NCBI RefSeq assembly: GCF_000485595.1
Contig: NW_014578256.1
Span: 34,387 to 69,181 of the forward strand
DNA length: 34,795 nt
Reading direction: 5' to 3'
Source of the DNA: Priapulus caudatus
Lineage: Eukaryota > Priapulida > Priapulimorpha > Priapulimorphida > Priapulidae
Position numbers and translations under genes: made by a program. Shown here one piece after another: positions 1-31,593 of this stretch (its first letter is position 1; every line of letters starts with the position of its first letter). The notes beneath the pieces are model-generated. The model was not told the origin of the DNA, did not search any database, and saw only the letters and a program-made list of their open reading frames with translations.

Positions 1-1109
1 ATAGAAATAATTTTTTTTTCCAATTTTTGTATTTTGGACTCTTGATTTGATTTATATGCATACTTACATTATTAGAATTGTTATTTGGGAAGCCATTTTT
101 GAAATTTTTTAATTAATATTACTTTACCAGCATACTTGCAGCAGTATTTTTCTCATTTATGCTGTTCTGCTGCAAATGGCAGGTGTTGCTACAAGTATGT
201 GTGCACAAAAAATAAATAAAGTCACGGCCGATTTTTGCCGTCATTGAAGAAAAAGCATGGTTTACCTGCAATGATAGGGTATCATTTTGCAATTTGAATT
301 TTTCCGAATCGACTGACGAGGGACGTTTGTTCCTCTTTGCTCGGCTGGCCTTTGTCGACTTCTAGAATCAATGTGTTTTCACAAATTACAAATTGAGTAC
401 GATTTGGGATTGAATACTGTCCAACCCCGAAAGAGAAAACGGACATTAAACTGATGATGATGATGATGACTTGACCCGGTACCTGTCTTGTGATTAACCT
501 GAACACTTATGATTTAGCATCTCACATACTTTCACAATTGACTCTACATGCTGCTACACAAACCAAGTTTAGCATTTTCAAGTCTCTCAATTAAAAAATG
601 TTCAGTTTGCATTTTTATCCATCGACATTTTTACACGGAAAACTACGACACCGCTAGTCTTCTTCTATCTTCTCTGGTCACTGCACTACACTCGACCTAG
701 TCACTGCAGCCCACAGGACCTGGCACACTAGTTACGTCACTTTGAAAGTGCTTACGTCACCGTAAATAGTAAAAGTAAAACAAATTATGTCCACTTTTTT
801 TTTACGAAATGTAAGTGATTCTGTTCACTTTTATGGTTAAATTTGCTGCATTAAACTTTCTATTTTGCTATTCCGTTTGATGCGAACAAATACCCGTGAC
901 TCATACTTAGCCCATAGCAAGCATTTAATGTCGTGACCAATATATAAAATCGCCCAGATTTTTTGGATGTTTAACTAATTGAAAAGCAATCTTATCAGGT
1001 AAGAATTCGAAGATACATTTAGTGCCGTTAGTGCTTATTTTTCATGTAAAAAAATTGCAACAATTTTTTTTACAAATATGCAACATAGAAAATTTGTGAC
1101 GTAGTCAAT
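1..1109. other. No gene recognised; AT-rich flank, probably CCDC77 intron
   Basis: I see no convincing coding exon here on either strand. The stretch is AT-rich with scattered homopolymers. A short - strand open frame at 282-506 has no recognisable motif and no splice context. Because CCDC77 exon 5 ends at about 1119 on the - strand and more than half of that protein is still missing, this region is most likely the following CCDC77 intron. Confidence 0.5.
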
Positions 1110-4059
<2,950 letters not shown>

Positions 4060-4507
4060 TTTGAGTGTTCCGCCGAAAGCAGGTCCGTAAACAGAGTACA
4101 CATTCGCCACTCTTATAAAGCTCGCCCAATTAAAGTACTCGTTTCATGTCATGAATACTGTAAACCGAGCCTCCAGAAATCAATCCGCAAAAATGTAATG
4201 GGAATCTTATAAAACGCATATAAACCGTAGCTTGTTACCGAATCGTTACATAAATGATGTATTTTTCACGCTGTTTACGTAAGTGAGTAAAAACTAAGTA
4301 ATAATAATACAAGTTTAATGAAAAAACTGCTTTACCGCCCTCGGATTACTTTATATGCTTACCGCGTATAAGTGGTTTACACTTGGATGTTGTTAGGCAC
4401 CAGGTTGTTGTTGAAAAATTTGTGATTACAGAAGCTGTTTTCTTTTGTTTAGGATAATGTAAGTTATCTTTAATAACACTTACACAAACATCTGAAACAT
4501 CTGAAGG
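4060..4507. promoter_or_regulatory. Divergent promoter between CCDC77 and KDM5, first copy
   Basis: The two start codons face away from each other with 448 bases between them, so both genes probably share a bidirectional promoter. TATAAA occurs at 4114-4119 and 4208-4213, but use as TATA boxes is only a possibility. The CCDC77 start sits in AAAATGGCGTC (- strand, about 4062-4052), close to the YY1 motif often found over start codons. KDM5 5' UTR and start sites cannot be placed without transcripts. Confidence 0.6.
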
Positions 4508-4654
4508 ATGTTTTCCCCCGAGGAGTTTATTCGCCCACCCGAGTGCCCCGTATATCATCCACTCGGAGACGACTGGCTCGACCCCCTGGGCTTTATTGCA
4601 AAAATAAGACCAGAGGCAGAGAAGCATGGGATATGTAAAATAATACCACCGCCG
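4508..4654 (+). CDS. KDM5: KDM5 exon 1, JmjN domain (first copy)
   Basis: 49 codons ending exactly at a codon border before GTAAGC. The JmjN signature is clear: [12 protein letters not shown], then [20 protein letters not shown] and GICKIIPPP. JmjN packs against JmjC and is needed for fold and activity in this family. The only coding difference from the second copy here is a synonymous CTG/CTT. Confidence 0.97.
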
Positions 4655-7600
4655 GTAAGCAATACATATCTATGTAGCAGGTGTGTAGAAAGAAAACCAT
4701 TAACTTACGTGTCAGTCGTACAGATCAACTTCTGATCAGGTCACCGATAATCTATCGGAGCACAATCATCACAATGGAATGGACGAGAGCACATTAACTA
4801 ATTGGCATATGCTGATTGTTGCGCAATCAATTGTCACTGGTAGTTAACACAAAGTCAGAAGAAACCCACATGTCATGTAGTTTAAACTAGTAATAGTATG
4901 TGTTGACTGTGTGACCAGCCTGATTTCCCCTATCAGTATCAGTATCACGCTAAATGTAAGGTGAAAATCGGGCGGGGATCGTTCTATCTCAAATCACGTC
5001 AACGTGGCAGCCATGATTCTTAAGCTAAAGTCGATCCATCCCCTTCTCAGTCATATGCTAAAATGTCACAAAGTTAAAAAAAATGCAAAGCTAAAACTTC
5101 TGATTCATTCACTGAACTGTAGACTAGTCATGAATTACTTACCTATTCATGTTTTGAAGTGAATTCGAGATTAAAGTGAACGGGGACATTTGGTATGCTG
5201 AACTGGGTGACCCACAAGTCGATGTATATAGAGTCGTGTAAGCCACCTGGGAGATTACCGAGTCCTCATTGTATGTTCTAGGAGTGGCAGCCACCCTTTG
5301 CTATTGATGTGGACAGATTTAAGTTCTCACCACGTATTCAGAGGCTTAGCGAACTAGAGGTAGGTGAAAACATCTATTTATTATGGACCACGAATAGCTG
5401 GAATGACATGGGCTTTTTAGAAAGCAAATAATGTGCTTGCATTTGAGTTACAGAAGAGTGATCTGAATAATTTTGAAAAAAATCTGATCCTTTTGAATAA
5501 TTTTTGTACTATATCTGGGCATTGTTACGAGACACAGCCGATTGGCAGACAACCCTTCAAATAGCGTCCACATGTTTTTTTATCTCGCAGGCGACGACAC
5601 GCGTGAGGCTGGAGTTTTTCGACAAAATTTCCAAGTTCTGGGAGCTTCAGGTAATTGTAAAAACCACATGTTTTTATTTATAAATTTGATCTGAATGAAT
5701 GCATTTGAAAATATCCGTATGGTAACGAAAGGATGAGAACTTATATGTTTTGATGTATCGTGCATTTATTGTTCTGTAATTCACTCCACAGGGGTCGCCA
5801 CTGAAGCTTCCCACTGTTGACAAAACAGTGTTGGATCTGTACAGGCTGAGAAAGGTGAGGAATCTTGACTTCATCATCAACAAATGTCCGGCATTAAAAT
5901 TATATAAATCGAACGAATTAAAAACGAATAGAAATGAATTTGGAAATCTTTAATAAAATAGGCAGCGACATGTACGATCTTGAAATCTCTATGTTAAAAT
6001 GGCCGGCTCTTTCATATCTGACACTAGAAACTATAATGCTAGTACAAGACTGATCGGTCATGTGCACACTCGGCTCGTAAACCGCGAGGAGTAACCCAAG
6101 CTCGTGCTCAACCTTCTTCGTACTTTGTCATCTAGGTGGTGAAGGATGAGGGAGGGTACGAGACTGTCACACTGCGAAAGCTCTGGCCGAATGTCAGCCG
6201 GCTCATGGGGTTCATGTCGACGCCCAGCAAGGGCATGGCTGGAATGCTGAAGCAGCACTACGACAGGATCCTCTACCCGTACGATATCTTTGCAGCCGGA
6301 TTACGCCTAAACAAAGAGGTGAGGCGAGCAGGGTGTCGTTCTGTGATGCCTATCAAAGATGGGTTGAAGGATGGCTTCATTTCCCTGGCAATCAATCAAC
6401 CACAAAACTACGTGAACGTCGACTCAGCGCATTTCTGAGTAGCGATGCATTGTTGTTTTTTATTAATATTTTGACTTTTTTATTAGTCATCGTTCCTTGG
6501 ATTGTGTAACGTCATTGTTACGAGGTTACTAGTAGCACAAAGCAACCAGAATAAGAAGGTCGGACGTTTTAGGTGCAGTAGCGTATAGGTAAGATTAGTC
6601 CTCAACGTAAAATTCACACCGCTATTGCGCACACGTTTGCAGGGCGGCCAAACCAAGACGGGAAAAGACGCGAAGTCGAACGCCCAACGGCCAGAATCGG
6701 TGACGTCGCGACGATCGAAACGAGTCGCCAAGGAGGCGATCGTCGAGGTACGGAGCGTGACACCACACATAAGCCGCTTGACACCGCGCGTGACGAGCGC
6801 GCAGATGGCTTCGAGACGTTAATTTTAAACGTCGCAGTATACGTGGTATATGCTGCTGATACGTCAGAGCCACAGCCATTTCGATCAAAGCTCTGACGCT
6901 CGCTACAGTTGATTTTATTTGTACGTTATTCACATTATATATGTATGTTATTACGATGTGTTTGTGTGTCTGTGTTTGTGACTAACAGGAGAAGATATCC
7001 GTCGACTACGAGGCCAACAAGGAGCTGAAACGACTGCAGTTCTACGGCCCAGGACCAAAGGCAGCTGTTACATGTGTTATAGGTATAGCTGAGATTGCAT
7101 TGTTCATCTGCTAGTGTTTTACTCATTTATTATTGCTGACTGAATTTATCCTGCTCGCTTTCTCAGGTTTTACTTGTTCTAACTGCAAATCTGAAGACGG
7201 ACGTGTAATTTTCAATCGATTAAAAATCATTTAAATTCGACTCGAGTATTGGTCAGATTATGAGTTGTTATGTAAACTACCGGCAGTGGAAAACGACAGT
7301 TCCTTTACATCCCTCCCCCCCGGATATGTTTCCTTTCTATGGACTGTCGAAATGCAGCAGAGCTGTGCACTTGTTTATAGGCGAGACGTTTGCAGGAGAC
7401 AAAGATCAAGCAGGTGGCGCCACCAAGGGCAGGGAGACGAAGCTCATCAGTTATGTGAGTGCGCACAATGAAGTCACTCGAGTAGATCTAGTAGAAATTC
7501 CCGGTGGTCAGTTAGCCTCTCAAACGTGAATCTAGATGGTACGCGTGGGCTGTAGGATGGTGTCTAGGACCTATCGTGATGCTCTCTTACTGTGGTGTCT

Positions 7601-10173
7601 TGTACCGTGATCTACAGTGACGGAGGGGAAAGGTAACTGTGGTTTGTTGCTTCTGGAATCGGTAGGTGGGGCGTGTGAGATGTTGCGGGGTTGTGAAGAG
7701 TAAGAATGTGCACCTGCTACATTGTGAAGATGTAGCAGGTTGTGAGAGGTTAGGTTGTGAATCTGCTACTATGTGTGGGATGTAGAAGGGGCTGTGAGGG
7801 CGTAGAATGTGCACCTGCTACATTGTGGAAGATGTAGCAGGTTGTGAGAGGTTAGGTTGTGAATCTGCTACCATGTGTGGGATGTAGAAGGGGCTGTGAA
7901 GGCGTAGAATGTGCACCTGCTACATTGTGTGAGATGTAAGAGGTTGCGAAAGGTTAAATAGCACACCTGCTACCATGTGTGAGATGTGAGAGGTTGTAAA
8001 GGGTTAGATAGCATGCGTGCTGCACTGTGGAAGATGTAAGAAGTTGTGATGGGTTAGATAGCATACATGCTACTATGTGTGAGATGTTAGCGGTTGTGAA
8101 TGGTTAGATAATTCACCTGCTATAGGCCGACTGCGTCAGTTATAGTGGAAGACTAGATATGTAAAGGGCTTAGAAAGTTAGAATAAACATAGACGTGGGA
8201 GGGCTACTAGATCAACCAGCCATCGCATCGACGCCGCGTGTCCTCCCTCTGCAGGCCGAGAAGTACGTGTGTCTGACGTGCGGGCGAGGAGAGGAGGAGG
8301 ACAAGCTGCTGATCTGCGAAAGCTGCGACAACACCTACCACATGTTCTGCCTCGTGCCACCGCTGCCCGCGCTGCCCTCTGGCGACTGGAGATGCCCTCA
8401 ATGCGTGCGCCAGGTCGGTAATCGCGCGCGTCGACAGCGCGGCGCCTGGGTGGGAAAGCCTGTGGGGGCTACACGTATAGATGTAGTGCTGTGTTAGGGT
8501 TAGGCTTGGCTTTTAGGGTTTAGGATTAGGTTTTGGGTGTCACTTTGCAATAATGATATAACGCAGCGGGATGCGTTGCATATGTTGGCGCATCATTGAG
8601 TGCGTTATTAGTACAGCGGTATGATTTTACACGTCCGCTTAGTGGCTGACTTGTAAACTGCAAATTAACGTGATGTGAAACGAGGTGATGCGAAGTGATA
8701 CAGGACGATGTTACATTACGTTGCGGTGCGTTATGCGCAACAGCAGTACCCTGCGACGTCTGATCTGTGATCTGTGCGAACTATTAACGACGCTCGTGCT
8801 TTTGTCTCCACCTGTAGGGTTAGTGTTAAGGGGTAGGGTTATGGTTAGACTTAGAGTTAGGGTTAGAGTAGGGTTATGCTTAGAGTTATTGTTAGAGTTA
8901 GGGTTTGGGTGCCACAGTGTGATAACACTACAACGCTGTGCATTGCGGCCGTCATCGCATTGTTGCCCCCGAGTAATCGTCGCCGCTCGTTGCGCGCGTC
9001 TCGCAGGAGTGCAACAAGCCGAGGGAGCCTTCCACTAAGGGAGCTTAGTGTTTATCGTTAGCGATTAGAGTTAGGGTTATTGGTTAGAGTTAGAGTTAGA
9101 GTTAGAGTTAGGGTTAGGGTTATTGGTTAAAGTTAGGGGTTAGAGTTAGGGTTAGGGTTAGTGGTTAGAGTTAGGGTTAGGGGTTAGTCGTTAGAGTGAG
9201 GATTAGGAGTTAGAGTTAGGGTTAGTGGTTAGACTTATGGTTAGGGGTTAGAGTTAGGGGTAGGGTTGTGCCGTGGGATAACGATAAAACATGGCGTGAT
9301 GCACTGCATACGTGACGTCATTACCGCCGAGTAATCATCGTCGCTCGTCCCGCAGGAGTGCGACAAGCCAAGGGAGCCGTACGGCTTCAACTACACGACG
9401 CGGCAGTACAGCCTGCAGACGTTCGGAGAGATGGCCGACACCTTCAAGGCAGAGCACTTCAACATGCCCGTACACGTACGTGTCGACAGTCTAACGCACT
9501 GACGGTCCAACCACTCGAGTAGAGTAGTGAATCTCTCGACCGCTCGCACTCTTGCACAGTTGTTTCGTGAATTTCTTTTTTAGTTATTTGCTGAGGTTAA
9601 GGCGACTTGCTGTCGTGAGATTATGGGCAACGATGATTCTGGTGGAATGAAATCATAGGCTGCTCGGTTGCGAATATTGATTTTACTCGCTTGATAAAAT
9701 CATCGCATTCCGGAAATATCTAGATGCTGTAACCGTATCTCATGCCACTAAAGGGGGCTACCCTTCATCCATTAAACCTATAGTATTACGTCAGTACTTC
9801 CGTATCGCAAAATTAACATGCTAAAGCATCGTTCTACATGCTTTCCCACCAAAAAAAAACAACAACAACAACAACAACAACAAAGAAATCGATGTGATTA
9901 ATTCGTTTTTCTCGCCGCCAGATGGTGCCGTGCGACGTTGTCGAGCGCGAGTTCTGGCGTCTGACGCGCGAGGTCGCCGAGGACGTGTCGGTGGAGTACG
10001 GCGCCGACGTGAGCACGCGGGAGAGCGGCAGCGGCTTCCCGACGGCGGCGACGAGGCAGCTGTTCCCCGACGATGATGAGCAGTACGTCAGCGCCCCCTG
10101 GAACCTCAACAACCTGTCCGTGCTGAGCGCGTCCGTGCTGCGCTACATCAACGCCGACATCTCCGGCATGAAG
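4508..10173 (+). CDS. KDM5: KDM5 histone H3K4 demethylase, exons 1-11 only (truncated first copy)
   Basis: Eleven in-frame exons: 4508-4654, 5282-5359, 5591-5650, 5792-5854, 6136-6318, 6643-6747, 6989-7082, 7396-7454, 8255-8413, 9356-9475, 9922-10173. They encode JmjN, ARID, a linker, PHD1 and the first part of JmjC. KDM5 enzymes remove methyl groups from H3K4me2/3 in the nucleus using Fe(II) and 2-oxoglutarate. The start is fixed by an in-frame TGA at 4502-4504 and an A at -3. The copy ends after the exon finishing NADISGMK. The iron-binding exons are missing, and similarity to the second copy stops at 10645, so this copy cannot make an active enzyme by itself. It is probably an allelic or duplicated 5' half. 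Confidence 0.95.
5282..6318 (+). CDS. KDM5: KDM5 exons 2-5, ARID/BRIGHT DNA-binding domain (first copy)
   Basis: Exons 5282-5359, 5591-5650, 5792-5854 and 6136-6318 all begin and end at phase 0. In order they read [57 protein letters not shown], then [17 protein letters not shown] and [15 protein letters not shown]. This is the helical ARID fold that binds DNA in KDM5 proteins. Introns between them hold AT-rich sequence without recognised features. Confidence 0.96.
6643..7454 (+). CDS. KDM5: KDM5 exons 6-8, basic linker between ARID and PHD1 (first copy)
   Basis: Exons 6643-6747, 6989-7082 and 7396-7454. Exon 6 is basic ([11 protein letters not shown]). Exon 7 holds the conserved [15 protein letters not shown] block and ends at phase 1; exon 8 ([20 protein letters not shown]) restores phase 0. 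Low-complexity linkers of this kind separate ARID and PHD1 in all KDM5 proteins. Confidence 0.9.
7690..8120. repeat. Minisatellite of roughly 55-60 bp units in KDM5 intron 8 (first copy)
   Basis: Repeated units of the kind GTGCACCTGCTACATTGTG, GATGTAGCAGGTTGTGAGAG and GGTTAGATAGCA run through this stretch with growing divergence to the right. The matching array in the second copy (about 15600-15930) is about 100 bases shorter, so the array varies in length. Confidence 0.85.
8255..8413 (+). CDS. KDM5: KDM5 exon 9, PHD1 finger (first copy)
   Basis: 53 codons. The C4HC3 zinc ligands are all present: CLTC, then CESC, YHMFC, and CPQC at the end. PHD1 of KDM5 proteins reads the unmodified H3 tail and stimulates the demethylase. 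The donor is CAG/GTCGGT, a weak site; a better-looking GTAATC lies 4 bases downstream but would shift the frame, and exon 10 (ECDKPREP) fits only the GTCGGT donor. Confidence 0.96.
8500..9275. repeat. Degenerate telomere-like (TTAGGG/TTAGAG) array in KDM5 intron 9 (first copy)
   Basis: TTAGGG, TTAGAG, TTATGG and TTAGTGG variants repeat irregularly on the + strand, densest at 8815-8910 and 9060-9265. It is an internal minisatellite related to the animal telomere hexamer, not a telomere. A partial copy of exon 10 interrupts it near 9007. Confidence 0.85.
8930..9048 (+). pseudogene. Partial copy of KDM5 exon 10 with its acceptor, inside intron 9
   Basis: The text GATAACACTACAAC to GAGTGCAACAAGCCGAGGG closely matches the intron end and start of exon 10 at 9275-9378, including GAGTAATCGTCG, the CGCAG acceptor (9006) and the first codons (ECNKPREP against ECDKPREP). 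It then departs to STKGA and a TAG at 9046-9048. If spliced in, it would truncate the protein just after PHD1. The second copy of the locus keeps only its last few bases (about 16525-16550). Confidence 0.8.
9356..10173 (+). CDS. KDM5: KDM5 exons 10-11, PHD1-JmjC linker and start of JmjC (first copy)
   Basis: Exon 10 (9356-9475) encodes [11 protein letters not shown] to [10 protein letters not shown] and FNMPVH. Exon 11 (9922-10173) encodes [25 protein letters not shown], and [10 protein letters not shown] to INADISGMK, the beginning of the JmjC barrel. Both are phase 0. A (CAA)n tract at 9849-9883 precedes the exon 11 acceptor and is different in the second copy. Confidence 0.96.
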
Positions 10174-10399
10174 GTGAGACGTCCCCGCGAGACTGAGCAA
10201 CTGAGCGAGAGATTCGCGCATCCCTTCCCACGGCTCCGCCCGGCTGCCTGAGATACCCACGGCAATTTTTTCATCCTTCCCTCTGACTATGCGTGATCAA
10301 TGAGAAATCTCTTCGTTCCTTCCCTCTATCGGTTAGCTGTCTGCTAATTGATGGCACTTACAGTATGGTCGCGTGCGTCACACGTGTTCGTGGGTGACA

Positions 10400-10540
10400 G
10401 AGAGCGGGCGGACCGTACAGGTGGCTCCACGAAGGGCAAGGAGACGAATTTGTCATTTACATGAGTGCATGCAATGAAATGAGTAGAAGATTCAGGTGGT
10501 TTGTTAGCCGGCTGGCGGGCCCTCGAGCATGAATATATAT
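10400..10540 (+). pseudogene. Decayed copy of KDM5 exon 8 in intron 11 (first copy)
   Basis: The stretch CAGGTGGCTCCACGAAGGGC, GGAGACGAATTTGTCATTTA and TGAGTGCATGCAATGAA parallels exon 8 and its downstream intron at 7413-7480 (CAGGTGGCGCCACCAAGGGC, GGAGACGAAGCTCATCAGTT, GTGAGTGCGCACAATGAA). Similarity continues into GGTGGTTTGTTAGCC. The exon frame is disrupted and the donor is ATGAGT here. Confidence 0.75.
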
Positions 10541-10645
10541 GGTCATGTCTCGGCTTAGTCGACATCCGCTTGCACGATTCACTGACCTTGTTCAAAGTTG
10601 GATCCTGCAATGGAGCAGTAGGGAATGAACACTGCGTGTAGAGAT

Positions 10646-10985
10646 TAGTAGTGTAACGGTTAACCACGGTTAACCGAAAACCGCGGTTTTTGCGCCACCA
10701 TTCGGATATTCGAACCGTCGTTCCGTTTTCGGCTCGGTTTCGGTTCCACATTTTATATATACCCGATATATNNNNNNNNNNCGTGAGACGAGTGTCTGGT
10801 GTGGCCGCGCCCCCACGAGTGTGTATTAGCTACTGTGCTTGTGTGTACATTTGAGGAAACAGCCCTGGAAAAAAGTCGCCCTAGAAAGTGGAAAAAGAGC
10901 CCTGGAAAATGAAAAAGTAGCCCCCGAAATTTTGGGGGGTTTTGCAAAAAGAGCCCCGGAAAGAAAAAAATTAATTTTTCCACTG
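10646..10985. other. Junction between the two copies, with transposon-like ends and 10-N gap
   Basis: Similarity to the second copy ends at 10645; the second copy starts at 10986. Between them, 10653-10710 holds two GGTTAACC palindromes and AACCGAAAACCGCGG, which looks like a transposon terminus. Ten Ns occupy 10772-10781. After the gap, 10850-10985 repeats AGCCCTGGAAA and AGCCCCGGAAA phrases and ends in TTAATTTTTCCACTGG, again transposon-end-like. No coding exon is visible. Confidence 0.6.
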
Positions 10986-11069
10986 GTTCACGTGTATTAC
11001 TCGAAACAGAGGTAATGCCTGACACACACTTAAGTAAGTTTGGGATGTCAGGGAAGTTCTAGTAAGTAC

Positions 11070-11988
11070 CTGTTTCTCGCACAGAGCCATGCAGTCATCA
11101 AGCTTCTTGGTGAGGACCTCATGTTCCTCATCGTACTGCGCAATCTTCTCTCTGCGAGCGGAAACAATGCATGAATACAAACAAAGCAATAAGCAATAGG
11201 AATAAAGCAAGCTCAGAGTAAATGTAGATCACAGAAACAAGTTATTAGGCATGTTCATACTCAATCATTGCAGGCTACGGATTTGAACACCTGATTAGTG
11301 ACACATTAAGCCATTTGTAACACAAGTGACTGAACGATGAAATGTAGATGATGAAATGAATGTCAATGTGGTCAACCGTGGAACAGACCAAGTTAGATTT
11401 CAACAGTAATATTTCAGCAACCATCATGCAGTATGTTGTGATATCATAATCAATCACAGAACGCTATGTTTATAATTGTGTAACCTGTAGTGTTCTAGTA
11501 ACTCTCGTGACGGTCTGAGATTCGCCAGCCGCTCAGCAATGCTTGGCAACTCGTCAGCTTGCTTTTTACGTTTCGGGGACTTCGATCGACCATTATGATT
11601 GTTCTTTGGCTTTGCTGTGTCTGTCCTGCTCACGAAAAAATTTAATAATTTGACATAGCGTCACAAACGCTCAACATTATTATCATAACTTCATTTCTAT
11701 TTAAATTTGCCATTATTCATCACAACGATGATTGTCAGATTGTAATAACACTAACACTAGTAACAGTAATTTATAAATCATATGAATGATGTAGGCCTAC
11801 GCAACAAATACCGTTTATGATATTATATACACAGATAGAGAAATTTGGAGTGAAATTTGGTTGAATAGTAATACTCTAAGACATGGAATCGTCACCATTA
11901 TGCGAAATCTACATTAACAACGTAAAATTATGATAATAAACCTGAATGTTTGGGTAGTTTGTGCAGATTTTGTTGCGGCTGACGCCAT
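11070..11988 (-). CDS. CCDC77: CCDC77 exons 1-3, second copy (cut off by duplication border)
   Basis: Exon 1 11988-11942, exon 2 11625-11485, exon 3 11151-11070, with the same splice borders as the first copy. Exon 2 carries a 6-base in-frame insertion adding two residues (NNHNG in place of NNG) and an R to K change (RSKSP); exon 3 is unchanged. Exons 4 and 5 are missing because the repeated segment starts at 10986, just beyond the exon 3 donor. The 988-bp transposon of intron 2 is absent. Confidence 0.92.
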
Positions 11989-12436
11989 TTTGAGTGTTCC
12001 GCCGAAAGCAGGTCCGTAAACAGAGTACACATTCGCCACTCTTATAAAGCTCGCCCAATTAAAGTACTCGTTTCATGTCATGAATACTGTAAACCGAGCC
12101 TCCAGAAATCAATCCGCAAAAATGTAATGGGAATCTTATAAAACGCATATAAACCGTGGCTTGTTACCAAATCGTTACATAAATGATGTATTTTTTACGT
12201 TGTTTACGTAAGTGAGTAAAAACTAAGTAATAATAATACAAGTCTAATGAAAAAACTGCTTCACCGCCCTCGGATTACTTTATATGCTTACCGCGTATAA
12301 GTGGTTTACACTTGGATGTTGTTAGGCACCAGGTTGTTGTTGAAAAATTTGTGATTACAGAAGCTGTTTTCTTTTGTTTAGGATAATGTAAGTTATCTTT
12401 AATAACACTTACACAAACATCTGAAACATCTGAAGG
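11989..12436. promoter_or_regulatory. Divergent promoter between CCDC77 and KDM5, second copy
   Basis: Same 448-base interval between the two start codons as in the first copy, with only scattered substitutions. The YY1-like motif over the CCDC77 ATG and the TATAAA sequences are retained. Confidence 0.6.
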
Positions 12437-31244
<18,808 letters not shown>

Positions 31245-31593
31245 GTGATTGTAATCGCTGCTCTATCATATAAACGCATAGTTTGAAGTGCTCAGGGTTT
31301 AAAACGTGTTCGTGCATTGTCGCAGTGTCATATAGCGCTTTCATGTGGATTAGTATCTCTACATTATGAGGGCAGAAATTGTCCTTAGACACTGAATCGT
31401 GGTTACTGAGTCAACACTTCCCCACATTGCAAGGGCAGAAAATATCCGAAAACATTCAATCCTTGCTACTTGTAATGGGTAAATGGGTTGGGTGGACGGA
31501 CCATCGGTTGATCGGACAGATAGACCGATAGATAGATAGATGTGTATCACGGATCGTTGTCGTAACCTTCCGCTCCGGCTCTCTCGTTCGCAG
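31245..31593. other. Sequence between displaced exon blocks; no gene
   Basis: No exon is visible, and nothing resembling the PHD2 finger. Two diverged copies of an AGGGCAGAAA unit (about 31370-31400 and 31430-31460) and a GATA run (31526-31540) are present. The order of KDM5 breaks somewhere here, without any Ns. Confidence 0.6.

Noticed and set aside
4346-4627. - strand open frame over KDM5 exon 1 (also 12275-12556)
   Set aside because: Antisense shadow of the JmjN exon, no recognisable motif.
7690-8120. CRISPR-like repeat array
   Set aside because: Units are diverged, without constant repeat and unique spacers, in a eukaryotic intron; it is a minisatellite.
8815-9275. A true telomere or chromosome end
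   Set aside because: Irregular hexamers, only a few hundred bases, with KDM5 exons on both sides.
9898-10260. - strand open frames across exon 11 (also 17442-17873)
   Set aside because: Antisense shadows of the GC-rich exon 11; no family signature, while the + strand frame is clear KDM5.
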